In this document: in pieces, positions 34,647 through 43,561 of the stretch | Position numbering within the stretch: position 1 is the first letter of the stretch | How the letters are laid out: each line of letters opens with the position of its first letter | NCBI RefSeq assembly: GCF_013170805.1 | Contig: NZ_CP051293.1 | Coordinates: forward strand, 3,788,001-3,852,000 | Direction of reading: 5' to 3' | From: Mesorhizobium sp. NZP2077 | Lineage (GTDB): Bacteria > Pseudomonadota > Alphaproteobacteria > Rhizobiales > Rhizobiaceae | Length of the DNA: 64,000 bases | Notes under the pieces: model-generated | What the model was told of the DNA's origin: nothing | The model's input: only the letters and a program-made list of their open reading frames with translations | Databases searched by the model: none | Made by a program: the position numbers and the translations under genes

Positions 34647-36488
34647 TCAGGCTCCGGGATTAGATGTCAGTGGCTTTGGGACGGCCCGAATTCCGTTTTC
34701 CTGAAATGCCTGGTGCACGGCGGTCAAGGCGGCGCGGCGGATCATGATGTGTTTGCCCGCCTTCGCCTTGAATTTGGCCCGAATGATCAGCGTGCCGTCC
34801 TCAACCTCGGCAATTCCCTGGCTCTTGAACGGCTCGAGCAGATCTCCAGCAAGTTCCGGGTTGGCCGAAATATCCTGGCCGATCTTCTTGAAGATCTTGC
34901 GGACTTTTTCCACATCGGTGTCGAATGCAACGCGAAAGGTCAGTTTCTCGATCATCCAGTCGCGGCTGAAATTCTGGATCTTGCCAATCTGGCCATAGGG
35001 AATTGTCGCCAAGGCACCGCGCTGATGGCGCAGGGAAACCGACCGGACCGAGATTTTTTCCACGGTTCCTTTGGCGCCTGACGTTTCGATATATTCGCCG
35101 AAGCGGAACGCGTCGTCGATCAGGAAAAACAGCCCGGAGACTAGGTCCTTAACCAGCGTCTGCGAGCCGAAGGCGATGGCCAGCCCGAACACACTCAAGC
35201 CGGCGATCAGCGGCCAGACATTGACCCCGATCGACACCAGGATCGAGAGCACCGCCAAGGCCAGAATGCTAGATTTGCCGACCGCGCTGAGCAGCGGCAC
35301 CAGGGTGCCCAACCGTGAACGCGGCGCACCCGGCACCTCCTCGTCACCACCTACGGCGGGCAACTCCGCGCGCAAGGCGCGAGCCGTCCCCGTGCCGACC
35401 ACGTTCCACAGAAACGCCGCCCCCAACATGATCAACGCCACACCGGATGCGCCCTTGGCGACCTCTCGCAGATCGATGCTGAACCCAGCAGCCAGCGGTG
35501 TCGTCCATAGCGTTCCCAGCATGGCAATCATGATCGCCACGATGGTGAAGCGGGCGGTCTGTCGCCCTGCCGCTGCCAAGATCGAGATGTCAGGAGACTC
35601 CAATCCCCGCTGCGCCCAGTTCCCGATCATTGCGTCGAGATGCGGCGCTGCGAGAAACATCAACGCGGTCAGCAGAACGGCCAACCCAGGAAGCGATGCT
35701 CCTAGGGTCAGCGCGGCCTGAGTGCTGAGAAAGGTGATTATCAGGAACGCGATCACGATTGGCGGCCACATTTTGGCGAGACGGGTGCGCCAGCGGCTTC
35801 TGGGGCGCGGACCGGCGACGGCTGCTGCCATTGTGCGTTTGTGCCGCCATACCGCCCATGCAAACGCAAGGTAGATCGGAATTCCCAAGCCTGTTCGCAG
35901 CAGATCCCCCAAGGCCGGCCCGACGCTCCAGAGCCGCAAAGTCGCGAACAGCGTAACGCCGATGATCGCAAAGCCGATAGCAAGCGAGAGGTCGTGCACG
36001 AGCGCCACCAGATGGACGGAGCGCTCCGAGAATTCGGTTCGCCGCGATGCCATCAAGAGTGATCTGACGGCGGCGAGGATGATGAGGCCGAGCACGGTCG
36101 CTACCGTCCAAAGGTGAAGGGTCTGCAAAGGCAGGCCCGAACCGGCCAGCAGCGGCGCAGCAATGAAACCGATCACCAGCGCCACCACAGTGGCCGCCAC
36201 GCCCGCGAGGAATCTGCGCCATGCACTGCTTTTGGCACTCGCCTTCTTGAACCGCCGGGCGAGCAGGATGAACACGCCCGCGACGAGTGCAACGACCAAC
36301 ACAATCTCAAACACGAGCAAAAGAAGAGATGTTCCCCCGGCCGCGAGCGAGGCCCTCAGGTTTTCAAACTCGACGGGGACGCGGCTTAAAGCGGCAAACC
36401 GCGCGAACAGTCCGGAGACGAAACGCTCGGCGAGCTGTTCGAAGCCCCAAATCAACGAAGTAACGTCCGTTTCCGCCGTCGTGTCCAC
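34647..36488 (-). CDS. MscS-family mechanosensitive channel, large type
   Basis: 613 residues. Roughly ten hydrophobic segments precede a C-terminal MscS pore and beta domain: LSVFGLAIAFGSQTLVKDLV, SGLFFLIDDAFRFGEYIETS, GTVEKISVRSVSLRHQRGAL and IPYGQIGKIQNFSRDW. It should release osmolytes on hypo-osmotic shock. It starts at GTG 36488, supported by AAGGGGG 5-6 nt upstream. An OpuAC-type osmolyte-binding protein is encoded 1.3 kb away on the same strand, which fits an osmotic theme. Confidence 0.91.
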   Translation of the reverse strand: MDTTAETDVTSLIWGFEQLAERFVSGLFARFAALSRVPVEFENLRASLAAGGTSLLLLVFEIVLVVALVAGVFILLARRFKKASAKSSAWRRFLAGVAATVVALVIGFIAAPLLAGSGLPLQTLHLWTVATVLGLIILAAVRSLLMASRRTEFSERSVHLVALVHDLSLAIGFAIIGVTLFATLRLWSVGPALGDLLRTGLGIPIYLAFAWAVWRHKRTMAAAVAGPRPRSRWRTRLAKMWPPIVIAFLIITFLSTQAALTLGASLPGLAVLLTALMFLAAPHLDAMIGNWAQRGLESPDISILAAAGRQTARFTIVAIMIAMLGTLWTTPLAAGFSIDLREVAKGASGVALIMLGAAFLWNVVGTGTARALRAELPAVGGDEEVPGAPRSRLGTLVPLLSAVGKSSILALAVLSILVSIGVNVWPLIAGLSVFGLAIAFGSQTLVKDLVSGLFFLIDDAFRFGEYIETSGAKGTVEKISVRSVSLRHQRGALATIPYGQIGKIQNFSRDWMIEKLTFRVAFDTDVEKVRKIFKKIGQDISANPELAGDLLEPFKSQGIAEVEDGTLIIRAKFKAKAGKHIMIRRAALTAVHQAFQENGIRAVPKPLTSNPGA

Positions 36489-36707
36489 GATTACCCCCTT
36501 CAGTGCCTCGGAAGCCAGTTCCGCTGGTCGTTGGAAGCCTTTTTGGCTAGGTCCTCGCTCGCGTCCTCAGCCAAAGCAGCACCAGAAAGATCTCCAGCGC
36601 GAGCCACGGCGAGTGTCCCAATGCGATGAAACGATGCGAGCTCTATTGCCCTTCCTTTTACGCCGAACGTGCCTCGGTCTTGTCTGAACACTACAGCTGA
36701 TTGGCAA

Positions 36708-37034
36708 TCAGACAGGCTCAACGGATTTGACATTGCCGTCGGTGTCCACGAGGCAGCTTGTCTTCCTGCCGCCGGCATCGAGCTCAACCTGATAGGTTTT
36801 AGAATCGATCTTGCTCGAGGAGACCGGAAGTATCTTCGCGCTGTCGACGCCGCTCGCCTTGCCGACCGCGCTTGCGCAAAGAAGCTGAAGATCCGCCGGA
36901 GCCGTCTCGACCTGGGTCCTCGACATCTGCTCCGGAGCCGGTGGCGGCGTGCTGACGCAAGCGCTCAACGCTTCCATCAGAGACCCAAACACTACGATAA
37001 GGATCGAACTTCTTACTGCACGTTTTGCCGACAT
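36708..37034 (-). CDS. Small lipoprotein, unknown function
   Basis: 108 residues. The lipobox ALSAC places the lipidated cysteine at about 26. A Pro-rich linker (STPPPAPEQMS) and a small domain (ADLQLLCASAVGKASGVDSA, KTYQVELDAGGRKTSCLVDT) follow. The shape is that of short rhizobial lipoproteins. It lies 25 bp downstream of the L,D-transpeptidase stop, so probably in one operon with it. Confidence 0.68.
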   Translation of the reverse strand: MSAKRAVRSSILIVVFGSLMEALSACVSTPPPAPEQMSRTQVETAPADLQLLCASAVGKASGVDSAKILPVSSSKIDSKTYQVELDAGGRKTSCLVDTDGNVKSVEPV

Positions 37035-37059
37035 TGCTTGTCCCTCTCCGAATGCCGCT

Positions 37060-37773
37060 TCAAACGCCCTTGTAAAGGGCCGCCCCCTGCATGAGAACGA
37101 TGACCTTGGCTCCGACCTTCACGCGGGAAGCGAAGTCGGTGATGTCGTCGTTCCTCATCCGGATACACCCTGACGACACGTCAAGCCCGATCGTCCAGGG
37201 CTCCGGTGTACCGTGTATCCGGTAGATCGTGTCCTGATCGCCCTCGTAGAGATAAAGCGCTCTGGCGCCGAGCGGATTGTCAGGCCCCCCCGGCATGCCT
37301 GCCGCATACTTGACTGCGTTCGGGTCGCGAGCGACCATTTCGGCCGGGGGCGTCCATGTCGGCCATTCTGCCATCCGGCCGACGCGCACGATACCGGCCC
37401 ATCCAAAGCCTTCCCGACCGACGCCGATGCCGTAGCGCATGGCCTGCTGACTCGACTGCACAAGATAGAGAAAATGCTTGTTGCCATCGATGATGATCGT
37501 GCCAGGCACCTCAGCAGTTCGGAACTTGACCATCTGCGGACGAAATGCCTCGGGCACCTCCTTGTGGGCGGCGTAGTATTTTCGCGCTTTCTTCTTGTCG
37601 TAATCGACCCACTTATGCGTCTGTGGATCGAATACCTGTGTCTGAGCGGCATACGCCAATGTCGCGCCGATCGAGGTCATGACAAGCGCTGCGCCAAGAA
37701 CGAGGCAGCGGCAAGCCATTCTTCGATCATTGCTTTTCTGGGTGACGGACCGGTTTGCGAGCGAAAGGGTCAT
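37060..37773 (-). CDS. L,D-transpeptidase (YkuD domain)
   Basis: 237 residues. It forms 3-3 peptidoglycan cross-links or attaches outer membrane proteins to the wall in the periplasm. The catalytic motif is IHGTPEPWTIGLDVSSGCIR with His187 and Cys203, followed by MRNDDI. The domain starts at VPGTIIIDGNKHFLYLV. The signal anchor is LVLGAALVMTSIGATLAYAA (about 25-44). ATG 37773 is chosen, 15 bp after the OpuAC-type gene stop, because the frame upstream overlaps that gene. Confidence 0.93.
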   Translation of the reverse strand: MTLSLANRSVTQKSNDRRMACRCLVLGAALVMTSIGATLAYAAQTQVFDPQTHKWVDYDKKKARKYYAAHKEVPEAFRPQMVKFRTAEVPGTIIIDGNKHFLYLVQSSQQAMRYGIGVGREGFGWAGIVRVGRMAEWPTWTPPAEMVARDPNAVKYAAGMPGGPDNPLGARALYLYEGDQDTIYRIHGTPEPWTIGLDVSSGCIRMRNDDITDFASRVKVGAKVIVLMQGAALYKGV

Positions 37774-37787
37774 GATAGTCCCTGTCC

Positions 37788-38750
37788 CTATTTCGACCAG
37801 GCGTTCAGTCGGTCTTGATGCTTTGCCACCCAGTCCTGTGCGAACTTGGCGGGATCCTGCCGATCGACCTGCAATGCGTAGCTCATCTCGGTGACCTCCT
37901 CTGGGGTGAAGTCGATATGGGAGAGGAAGGCCGCCACCTTCGGCAAGCGCTTCGCCGTCGAGGACGCAAAGCCGATGTAGAAATGCGATGCGTCCCACGC
38001 CACCGGTGCCTCCGATTTCGTAAGCCAGTCGGGGTCGTCGCTCGGCATCACGATGTGCCATTTGGCGGGATCGTGTTTCGGCTCGGTCAATTGGACGATA
38101 TCATGGAGCTTGAACATGTGGTGCGGACTGTAGCAGTAGAATGCCATCGGTTGCCCGGTCGCCGCGGCCGCATCGACTGCAGCCATTGCCATGTCTTCTG
38201 GCATTTGAAGGAGCGTCATCGTTTTTTCATAACCGTAGCTCTTTGCCCGGATCTTCTCGATGCTCGTCGACGACCAGCCCAGCGCGCCAATCCACATTTC
38301 GCCCTTGCCGTCGCCGTCGGTATCGAACACTGCCGCTTTTTTGGGATCGGTCAGATCTGAAATGTCCTTGACGCCAAATTTGTCCGCCGTCTCGCGCGTG
38401 ACGCAGATGCCCTGAGTGGCAGACACACCCTTGGGACTGAGGTCCACGGTCTTGCGCCCGTCGACGTATTTCTTGACTAGTGAATCGAGATTGGGAAGCC
38501 AGACTTCTGGATAGACGTCGACCTCCCCGGTATCCATTCCGGCGAATGCCGTCATGGAACCCATCTCGCGCACGTCGGCGTCGAGGTTGAGTTTCTGCTT
38601 GATGCCGAACTTGATGATATTGGCCGCCGCCTGGCCCGACGGCCAATTGGGCATTGCGACGAGCAGGTCGGCCGAAAGGGCGGCGCCGCACGATGTCGCC
38701 GCGAAAATCACCGAGACTGCAATTCGCCAGGTCCAGGTTGCTGCAGGCAT
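37788..38750 (-). CDS. Glycine betaine/proline-type ABC transporter substrate-binding protein (OpuAC)
   Basis: 320 residues from ATG 38750, with GAGGA 6 nt upstream. The signal peptide is about 1-27 (IAVSVIFAATSCGAALSA). The OpuAC fold begins LLVAMPNWPSGQAAANIIKF and continues AGMDTGEVDVYPEVWLPN and YGYEKTMTLLQMPEDMAM. Aromatic residues for a quaternary-amine cage (NWPSGQ, YPEVW, CYSPHH) are present. The permease and ATPase genes are absent here, so it must borrow a transporter or act alone. Motif copy 4 lies 171 bp upstream. Confidence 0.89.
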   Translation of the reverse strand: MPAATWTWRIAVSVIFAATSCGAALSADLLVAMPNWPSGQAAANIIKFGIKQKLNLDADVREMGSMTAFAGMDTGEVDVYPEVWLPNLDSLVKKYVDGRKTVDLSPKGVSATQGICVTRETADKFGVKDISDLTDPKKAAVFDTDGDGKGEMWIGALGWSSTSIEKIRAKSYGYEKTMTLLQMPEDMAMAAVDAAAATGQPMAFYCYSPHHMFKLHDIVQLTEPKHDPAKWHIVMPSDDPDWLTKSEAPVAWDASHFYIGFASSTAKRLPKVAAFLSHIDFTPEEVTEMSYALQVDRQDPAKFAQDWVAKHQDRLNAWSK

Positions 38751-39204
38751 ATTCATTCCTCGTTCGGTGCGATCGAATTTCTCGTCGGCTTGATCGCCAA
38801 TTCGGACTGAAACCGACTGATTACCACCGAGGCTGTTCTTTGGCTGTGCGATGGTCCGCTCGTTCCATCCCACTGCGCTGTTCTCATGGCCATCAAAGAA
38901 TAACGAAGCGAGCTAGGAGCGGAACGTAAGTTACGTGGCGGCAGTGTGTTTTCTGGATAACGCGCGGGATTGCGCACGTTCGACACCTGCCATTCTTCGC
39001 TGCTGCCTCGGTCGTATTGGTTGGGTCGCCGAGCTTCCGGTTGGTCAAGTTTGGCCACACGACCTGGCATTTGGCCTGGTGGGCAAGAGCGAGGGCGGCT
39101 GTCAGTTGCGGCCTTCGAATCGAGCTTCCATGCGTACAGCTGTGCATTTCGGGTCCCGTATCGGGACCGCAGATCTCGGATTGCAGTTAACTTGTTGAAA
39201 TCGC
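38751..39204. other. Upstream region of the binding-protein gene, up to the tRNA fragment
   Basis: No gene is supported. It holds motif copy 4 on the minus strand. The open frames here are short and lack composition typical of the neighbouring genes. Confidence 0.45.
38921..38938 (-). promoter_or_regulatory. Conserved intergenic motif, copy 4
   Basis: The minus strand reads CCACGTAACTTACGTTCC. It keeps the 13-base core and the TTCC end but has lost the upstream ACATG half. It points toward the OpuAC-type gene, 171 bp before its start. Confidence 0.52.
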
Positions 39205-39251
39205 TGATACGCCCAAGGGAATCGAACCCCTGTTACCGCCGTGAAAGGGCG
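39205..39251 (-). repeat. tRNA-Glu 3'-half fragment, left boundary repeat of the island
   Basis: The minus strand reads CGCCCTTTCACGGCGG (anticodon stem-loop with UUC), GTAACAGGGGTTCGATTCCC and TTGGGCGTATCA. That is the 3' half of a tRNA-Glu from the anticodon arm on, with no 5' half beside it. It recurs at 62604-62651 with one substitution and one missing G. This is typical of an attachment site left by a tyrosine integrase, and the integrase relic starts about 100-150 bp to the right. Confidence 0.85.
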
Positions 39252-39395
39252 AGTTCTGGTACAACATGAGGTTATGTGAGATCCTATTAGATATTTGATT
39301 TTATTATGATTTATCGCATATAGTCTCAGAGGCGACAACGCGGTTTCGTGGGTTGTAAAGCAACGAAATCGACAACGAAAACCTCCGAGACGCAA

Positions 39396-40635
39396 ATGGC
39401 GCAGAGACGCAGCAATCTTGCCAGCAAGACCAGCCGAGCGATGCTTCCGGCTTCGGACACGCCGGAGTGGGAGGTCATCAGCCCTGGTGTTAGGCTTGGC
39501 TATCGCCGCGGCCGCGGGACGCACGGCAGGGGAGGATCATGGCTGGCGGCGTCAAGAGCCACCGACGGAAAGCGCCTCCAGACCAAGCTAGGCCGCGCTG
39601 ACGACGTTGCTCTTTCTGACGGCGCCGATATCCTAACCCATGAACAGGCGAAGGCCGCCGCCAGGGCCTGGGTCAAAACGCTAAGCGCAGGTTCAGAGGC
39701 CGCACCAGCGTTGACGGTGAATACCGCACTCGACAAGTACTTCGAAGCTCGAACCGCGGAGGGGATGAAATCGCTCGACGACGCAAGAAGCCGCGCGGCC
39801 TTCCATATCCGTTCGAAGCTTGGCAGCACGAGGGTCGCCGATTTGACCATCGACAAAATACGCAGTTGGCGCGACGGCATGGTCTCTGCACAGAAGCGGC
39901 GTCGGACCGGGAAGTTTGCGGAGAAGGTCAATTCCGTCACCGTCGATCTCACCGATCCGGAAGTGATCCGAACCGGCGCGACACAGCAAATCGCACGCTG
40001 AGGACGCTCAAGGCCGCGCTCAACTGGGCGTTCAACAATCGCCTTGTCAGCGACGATACAGCCTGGCGATTGGTTCGTCCTTACCGCGGCACCACTGCTG
40101 CCCGGATCCGCTTCCTCACCCCCGCCGAGCAGAAAACCCTCGTGGCAGCCAGTAACGGTTTAATCCGAGATTTGGTTCCTGCGGCATTGGTGACGGGAGC
40201 GCGATTCAGTGAGCTAGCACGACTGCGGGTCGTCGATTACGACGTCGTCAACAAATCGGTCTTTGTTGCCGAAAGCAAAAGCGGAAAGCCACGCCATATA
40301 CCATTGCCGGCCGGCGGCGCCGATTTATTTGAACGGCTGGCTCAGGGCAGGGGAGGCAGTGAACCACTGCTTACCCAGGACAGCGGCGTCGCTTGGGCCA
40401 AGGCTGTTTATCATCGGCCCTGGAAAGCGCTGTTGAAACAGGCAGCCTGTCGGATGTGACGCTACATGAGCTGCGGCATACCTATGCCAGCACAATGGTT
40501 CAAAATGGCGCCCCGCTAATCATCGTTGCGCAGGCTCTTGGGCACAGCGACACTCGAATGGTCGAGAAACACTATGCCCACTTGGCGCCGTCCTACGTCG
40601 CTGACACGATCCGTCGATTAGCGCCGGACATATAG
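39396..40635 (+). pseudogene. Tyrosine recombinase (phage-type integrase), two frameshifts
   Basis: Three frames give one integrase: N-terminal arm (GVRLGYRRGRGTHGRGGSW), SAM-like domain (LDKYFEARTAEGMKSLDDAR, ADLTIDKIRSWRDGMVSA), then LRTLKAALNWAFNNRLVSDD, and catalytic parts VTGARFSELARLRV (Arg), HELRHTYAS (His-x-x-Arg) and HSDTRMVEKHYAHLAP (Tyr). The frame changes near 39970-39985 and near 40440. All catalytic residues survive, so the damage is recent or an artefact. An earlier in-frame GTG at 39348 is possible. It presumably inserted the island at tRNA-Glu. Confidence 0.87.
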
Positions 40636-40645
40636 AGGAAATCGC

Positions 40646-40795
40646 ATGGCCGAATTTGTAATCGCCTGTTCACTCGCGGTGATCGCGTGTTTCTGCGGGT
40701 TGTGCATGATTGCCTTTTTCACGTTTGCGAAGTCCGTTCATCACCCCTCTTATCTGAGGCGGAGGAGCAGAAGGACGCCGCCGCGCGGCGCTTAG
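40646..40795 (+). CDS. Possible small membrane protein after the integrase
   Basis: 49 residues with one membrane helix (MAEFVIACSLAVIACFCGLC) and a basic tail. AGAGGAAAT precedes the ATG, and it starts 10 bp after the integrase stop. A helical, natural-looking segment (EAEEQKDAAARRLAEALEPV) continues in another frame to 40872, so the original gene may have been longer and shifted near 40745. Confidence 0.42.
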   Translation: MAEFVIACSLAVIACFCGLCMIAFFTFAKSVHHPSYLRRRSRRTPPRGA

Positions 40796-40893
40796 CGGAA
40801 GCGCTGGAACCCGTTTTTCGCTTGGCAGTCTCCCAAGCCATAAATAGGCTGCCACGCTCGAACATCTTCTAGCGGTCTTCGGAGGTCGCCCTA

Positions 40894-40942
40894 CGCCCTC
40901 AGAAGGCAGAGGTCACAGGTTCGAATCCTGTCGGGCGCGCCA
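40894..40942 (+). repeat. tRNA-Arg-like 3'-half fragment, second attachment scar
   Basis: CTCAGAAGGCAGAGGTCACA then GGTTCGAATCCTGTCGGGCG and CGCCA. This is the 3' half of the alphaproteobacterial tRNA-Arg with anticodon CCG, including CCA, but the loop reads CTCAGAA where CTCCGAA is expected. There is no 5' half, and the anticodon stem no longer pairs. It is probably the att remnant of a different element. Confidence 0.65.
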
Positions 40943-40956
40943 AGGAAATCAAACAC

Positions 40957-41435
40957 TTAAGCGATGTTTTTTCCTACCTGAGGCTGTGTCCCACACGATT
41001 TTCCCACATAGTCGCCGCGCTTCGGAATCGAACTGCACTTTCCTATTGTGATAGCCGGCGTTTCTGCTGAATCACCGTCGATGAATCCAAAACCGTAGAA
41101 TTGCTGGAAGCGAAGGGTTGCCTCGTTGAACACGAACCCGAACCCGAGCCCACCGCAGACAAGGTGAATCTTGCCCCCTGGAGGCAAGTCGTTCTTGCAC
41201 TGGTGCGTTGGGTAGTCGTTACCCAGTTTGGTCACCGTGTAGACGGTACCGCTGCTATCTGTGGGCGCAATGGTGAACCGGTCATCCTTGACCGTGAAAT
41301 TCGTTGATGACCAGCCGGAGGCTAACAGCTTGAACCTGTGGAAAGGTCGGCGGCACAGAAGAACTGCCTGGCTTCTGCAGGGAGCGAGAGGCCAAGGTAT
41401 GCGGCTAGAATTACATATCGGGCGTATAAAAGCAT
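40957..41435 (-). pseudogene. Exported hypothetical protein with one frameshift
   Basis: ATG 41435 opens a good signal peptide (MLLYARYVILAAYLGLSLPA, then EARQFFCAADLSTG). One base is missing near 41340. Restoring it (GGTTC to GGTTTC) continues as FKLLASGWSSTNFTVKDDRF, KLGNDYPTHQCKNDLPPGGK, IHLVCGGLGFGFVFNEATLR and so on to the stop at 40957. Several cysteines suggest a secreted, disulfide-bonded protein. Unknown family. If the shift is a sequencing error the gene is intact, with about 158 residues. Confidence 0.57.
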
Positions 41436-41487
41436 GCTTCACCCACCGAGCCGGTCGTTGGACATAATTCCTGGGCGCTGGCACGCC

Positions 41488-42093
41488 TCAAAGAAACGTA
41501 ACCCAATGGCTTTCGGCGACGATCGAGATCGGCAACCCTTGGTCGCGCCAGCCGGCGGCCTTGACGATTTTGTCTCCAAACGATGAATGCTTCCACGATT
41601 CAGTGACGTAGGCGCCTATTACCAAAACCTGTATTCTCTGGCTCAGACCTCCCGAGGAGCCACCGCGATCGACAATCGCTTGTTCGCAGTATTTTCGCTG
41701 GCCAAAATTGAATGTCCCCGTGAAGCAGTAAAGCCGACCGGTAAACGTTAGAGTCGGGGCAGGGTCGCTGAGTGGAAGCGATGTCGGCTTAAGCACCTCT
41801 CCTAGTTCGAAATCGCGATTCGAGAAGCTGTTTAGCGTATCCAAAAGTTGGGCGTGTTCATCTGAATCGAGCGCTCCGTCCTCGAGGATTTCATTGACCC
41901 GCTGGTACAAGATTCGAATGATTGGTTGAGCGCTGATCTCTGCATTCGCCGCCAGCCACTTTTGAAGAAACTCGACTTCGTCCTTGTTGATAGTCCCGTC
42001 CGCAGCCAGGCCGCGAGCAAGTCCTATGAGTTCATCGATCTGACGCGAAGAAATCCGATCACCGCCGACGCGATTGTAAAATTTCTCGTCCAT
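41488..42093 (-). CDS. BRCT-domain protein
   Basis: 201 residues. The N-terminal half is helical and TerB-like in spacing (IDELIGLARGLAADGTINKD, LQKWLAANAEI, EILEDGALDSDEHAQLLDTL). The C-terminal half is a BRCT domain (LTFTGRLYCFTGTFNFGQRK, IVDRGGSSGGLSQRIQVLVI, KIVKAAGWRDQGLPISIVAE), as at the end of NAD-dependent DNA ligases. No ligase catalytic domain is present. It probably binds DNA ends or partner proteins. It lies near nuclease and ligase genes. Confidence 0.78.
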   Translation of the reverse strand: MDEKFYNRVGGDRISSRQIDELIGLARGLAADGTINKDEVEFLQKWLAANAEISAQPIIRILYQRVNEILEDGALDSDEHAQLLDTLNSFSNRDFELGEVLKPTSLPLSDPAPTLTFTGRLYCFTGTFNFGQRKYCEQAIVDRGGSSGGLSQRIQVLVIGAYVTESWKHSSFGDKIVKAAGWRDQGLPISIVAESHWVTFL

Positions 42094-42123
42094 TTTTTGC
42101 TCCCCCGAGCGTTCATTGTAGCG

Positions 42124-42954
42124 CTAACACAGGCTCTCACACGGAATGCCGTCCTTGTCCCGGTCGAGCTTGCCGCCCCACGGGCAATTCTGCAGAAACC
42201 AACGCGCCTCATCGCACGACCCGATTTGCGGACACGTCCGCCGCGGCTCGCACGAATAGCTGCTCTGCGCGACCAGCCGCCGGCTGACAATGCCGAGTGG
42301 CCGGCTCGACGTCGCGGCGCCGTCCGCGTGCCCTGCGCGCCAGTCCCAAGGCACCTGAAACGTTCCGGCCCACAGTCCGACCTTCGCCGCTTCGGCCTTT
42401 GCCTGCTGTCCCGCGTAGGCGCCATGGCTATAGCGAGGCCAGTCGAGCGCCTGGCCTTGCTCGACCATCCACGCGGCCACGCTGGCGCCATCCGCGCGCC
42501 GGCAGTCGCCGACAAAGCGGCCATAGCGATCCCAGTCGATAAAGTCGCATGTGACCGGCCTCGAGGCGGCCAGGAACCCGTCGAGTGCCGCCGCGGCCTT
42601 CGCGCCGCACTGATATCGAAAGCCTTTGGCGTCGTCGCACTGCTGCGCGGACTCGGGAGCGTCGATGCCGTTGAAGCGGATGCGCTGCCCATGGATCTCG
42701 ATCGTATCGCCGTCGATGATTGAGGCGACGCCGGCGATCGGCTCCGGCGATCGTCCAATCCAGTGCGACACGTTCAGGTCGGGAGCGCCCTCACTGTGCT
42801 GAACGACGAACTGCGCCACATAAGCAGCCATCGCCGCGATCGTCACGAAGACAAGCCGCTTTGGAATGCTCGCCAGCAGACGGGCTCGTCGCCGCTGCGC
42901 GCCTTGTCTGTTGCGCCATTGGTCCGACTGATTGTCGTAGCGAGATCGATCCAT
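42124..42954 (-). CDS. Thermonuclease-family protein with excalibur domain
   Basis: 276 residues from ATG 42954, 9 bp after the lipoprotein gene stop. The membrane anchor is LVFVTIAAMAAYVAQFVV (about 33-50). The SNase domain has ASIIDGDTIEIHGQRIRFNG, IDAPES and DRYGRFVGDC with the expected acidic and Arg residues. The C-terminal excalibur calcium-binding motif is DRDKDGIPCESLC. It is anchored and faces the periplasm, where it would degrade nucleic acid. Common on mobile islands of rhizobia. Confidence 0.87.
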   Translation of the reverse strand: MDRSRYDNQSDQWRNRQGAQRRRARLLASIPKRLVFVTIAAMAAYVAQFVVQHSEGAPDLNVSHWIGRSPEPIAGVASIIDGDTIEIHGQRIRFNGIDAPESAQQCDDAKGFRYQCGAKAAAALDGFLAASRPVTCDFIDWDRYGRFVGDCRRADGASVAAWMVEQGQALDWPRYSHGAYAGQQAKAEAAKVGLWAGTFQVPWDWRAGHADGAATSSRPLGIVSRRLVAQSSYSCEPRRTCPQIGSCDEARWFLQNCPWGGKLDRDKDGIPCESLC

Positions 42955-42962
42955 AGCAGATC

Positions 42963-43436
42963 CTAAGCCGACCAGCCTGGCCAAGTGCTGTCGATCATCG
43001 GCTCCCCATTGCAATAGAAGTCGTCGACGAACCGTCCGGTGGCCTTGTCCCGGCACCGCCACATTAGCGCATAGTTCTGTCCGTAGAATTGGTCCCAGGC
43101 CACGCCGTACGCCGTGGGAGGCGGCCGGTAATATCCGCCACCGCCGCCATTGTTGGCGGCAACAGCGACAGCCGCGCCGCCTACAGCAGCGACCGCAATC
43201 CCTGTCGCTACAGCATTGTCAGCCTGTACAAGCCGCGTGCACTTGTCCGCCGTCGCGCCGCGACGAACCAACAGGGCTGCTACTCTCCTTCGATATTGCT
43301 CGTCACTGCTGGAAGCCAAAACATGGCACAACGCCACGGTATTCATTGCCGTTAGATCGCTGTCGGATACAACAGGACTCGTTGAACAGCCGGCCAGAAA
43401 CAGCGTGGCACTCGCAAGAACTCGCAGTTTTTTCAT
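42963..43436 (-). CDS. Lipoprotein with glycine-zipper-like segment
   Basis: 157 residues from ATG 43436. Lipobox LAGC is followed by STSPVV. A helical region (NTVALCHVLASSSDEQYRRR, VAALLVRRGATADKC) precedes a Gly/Ala-rich hydrophobic stretch (GIAVAAVGGAAVAVAANNGG) and a Tyr/Pro tail. Such proteins sit in the outer or inner membrane with no known activity. It is tightly upstream of the nuclease gene. Confidence 0.77.
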   Translation of the reverse strand: MKKLRVLASATLFLAGCSTSPVVSDSDLTAMNTVALCHVLASSSDEQYRRRVAALLVRRGATADKCTRLVQADNAVATGIAVAAVGGAAVAVAANNGGGGGYYRPPPTAYGVAWDQFYGQNYALMWRCRDKATGRFVDDFYCNGEPMIDSTWPGWSA

Positions 43437-43561
43437 TTGATTTCCCCCACGCAAATAATGGGGCAACTTCGTCCCTAAAGTCTAGGGGGATTAATTTCTT
43501 TGGTCCATTGGCAGGACAATGCCCGAGAACGGCGTACGCTTAGCAACCAACCTCGCCGCCG

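Noticed and set aside
9843..38938. Reading the repeated motif as an EcfG-type promoter (GGAAC and CGTT)
   Set aside because: GGAAC is present only in copy 4 on one strand, and no conserved CGTT lies at the needed spacing.
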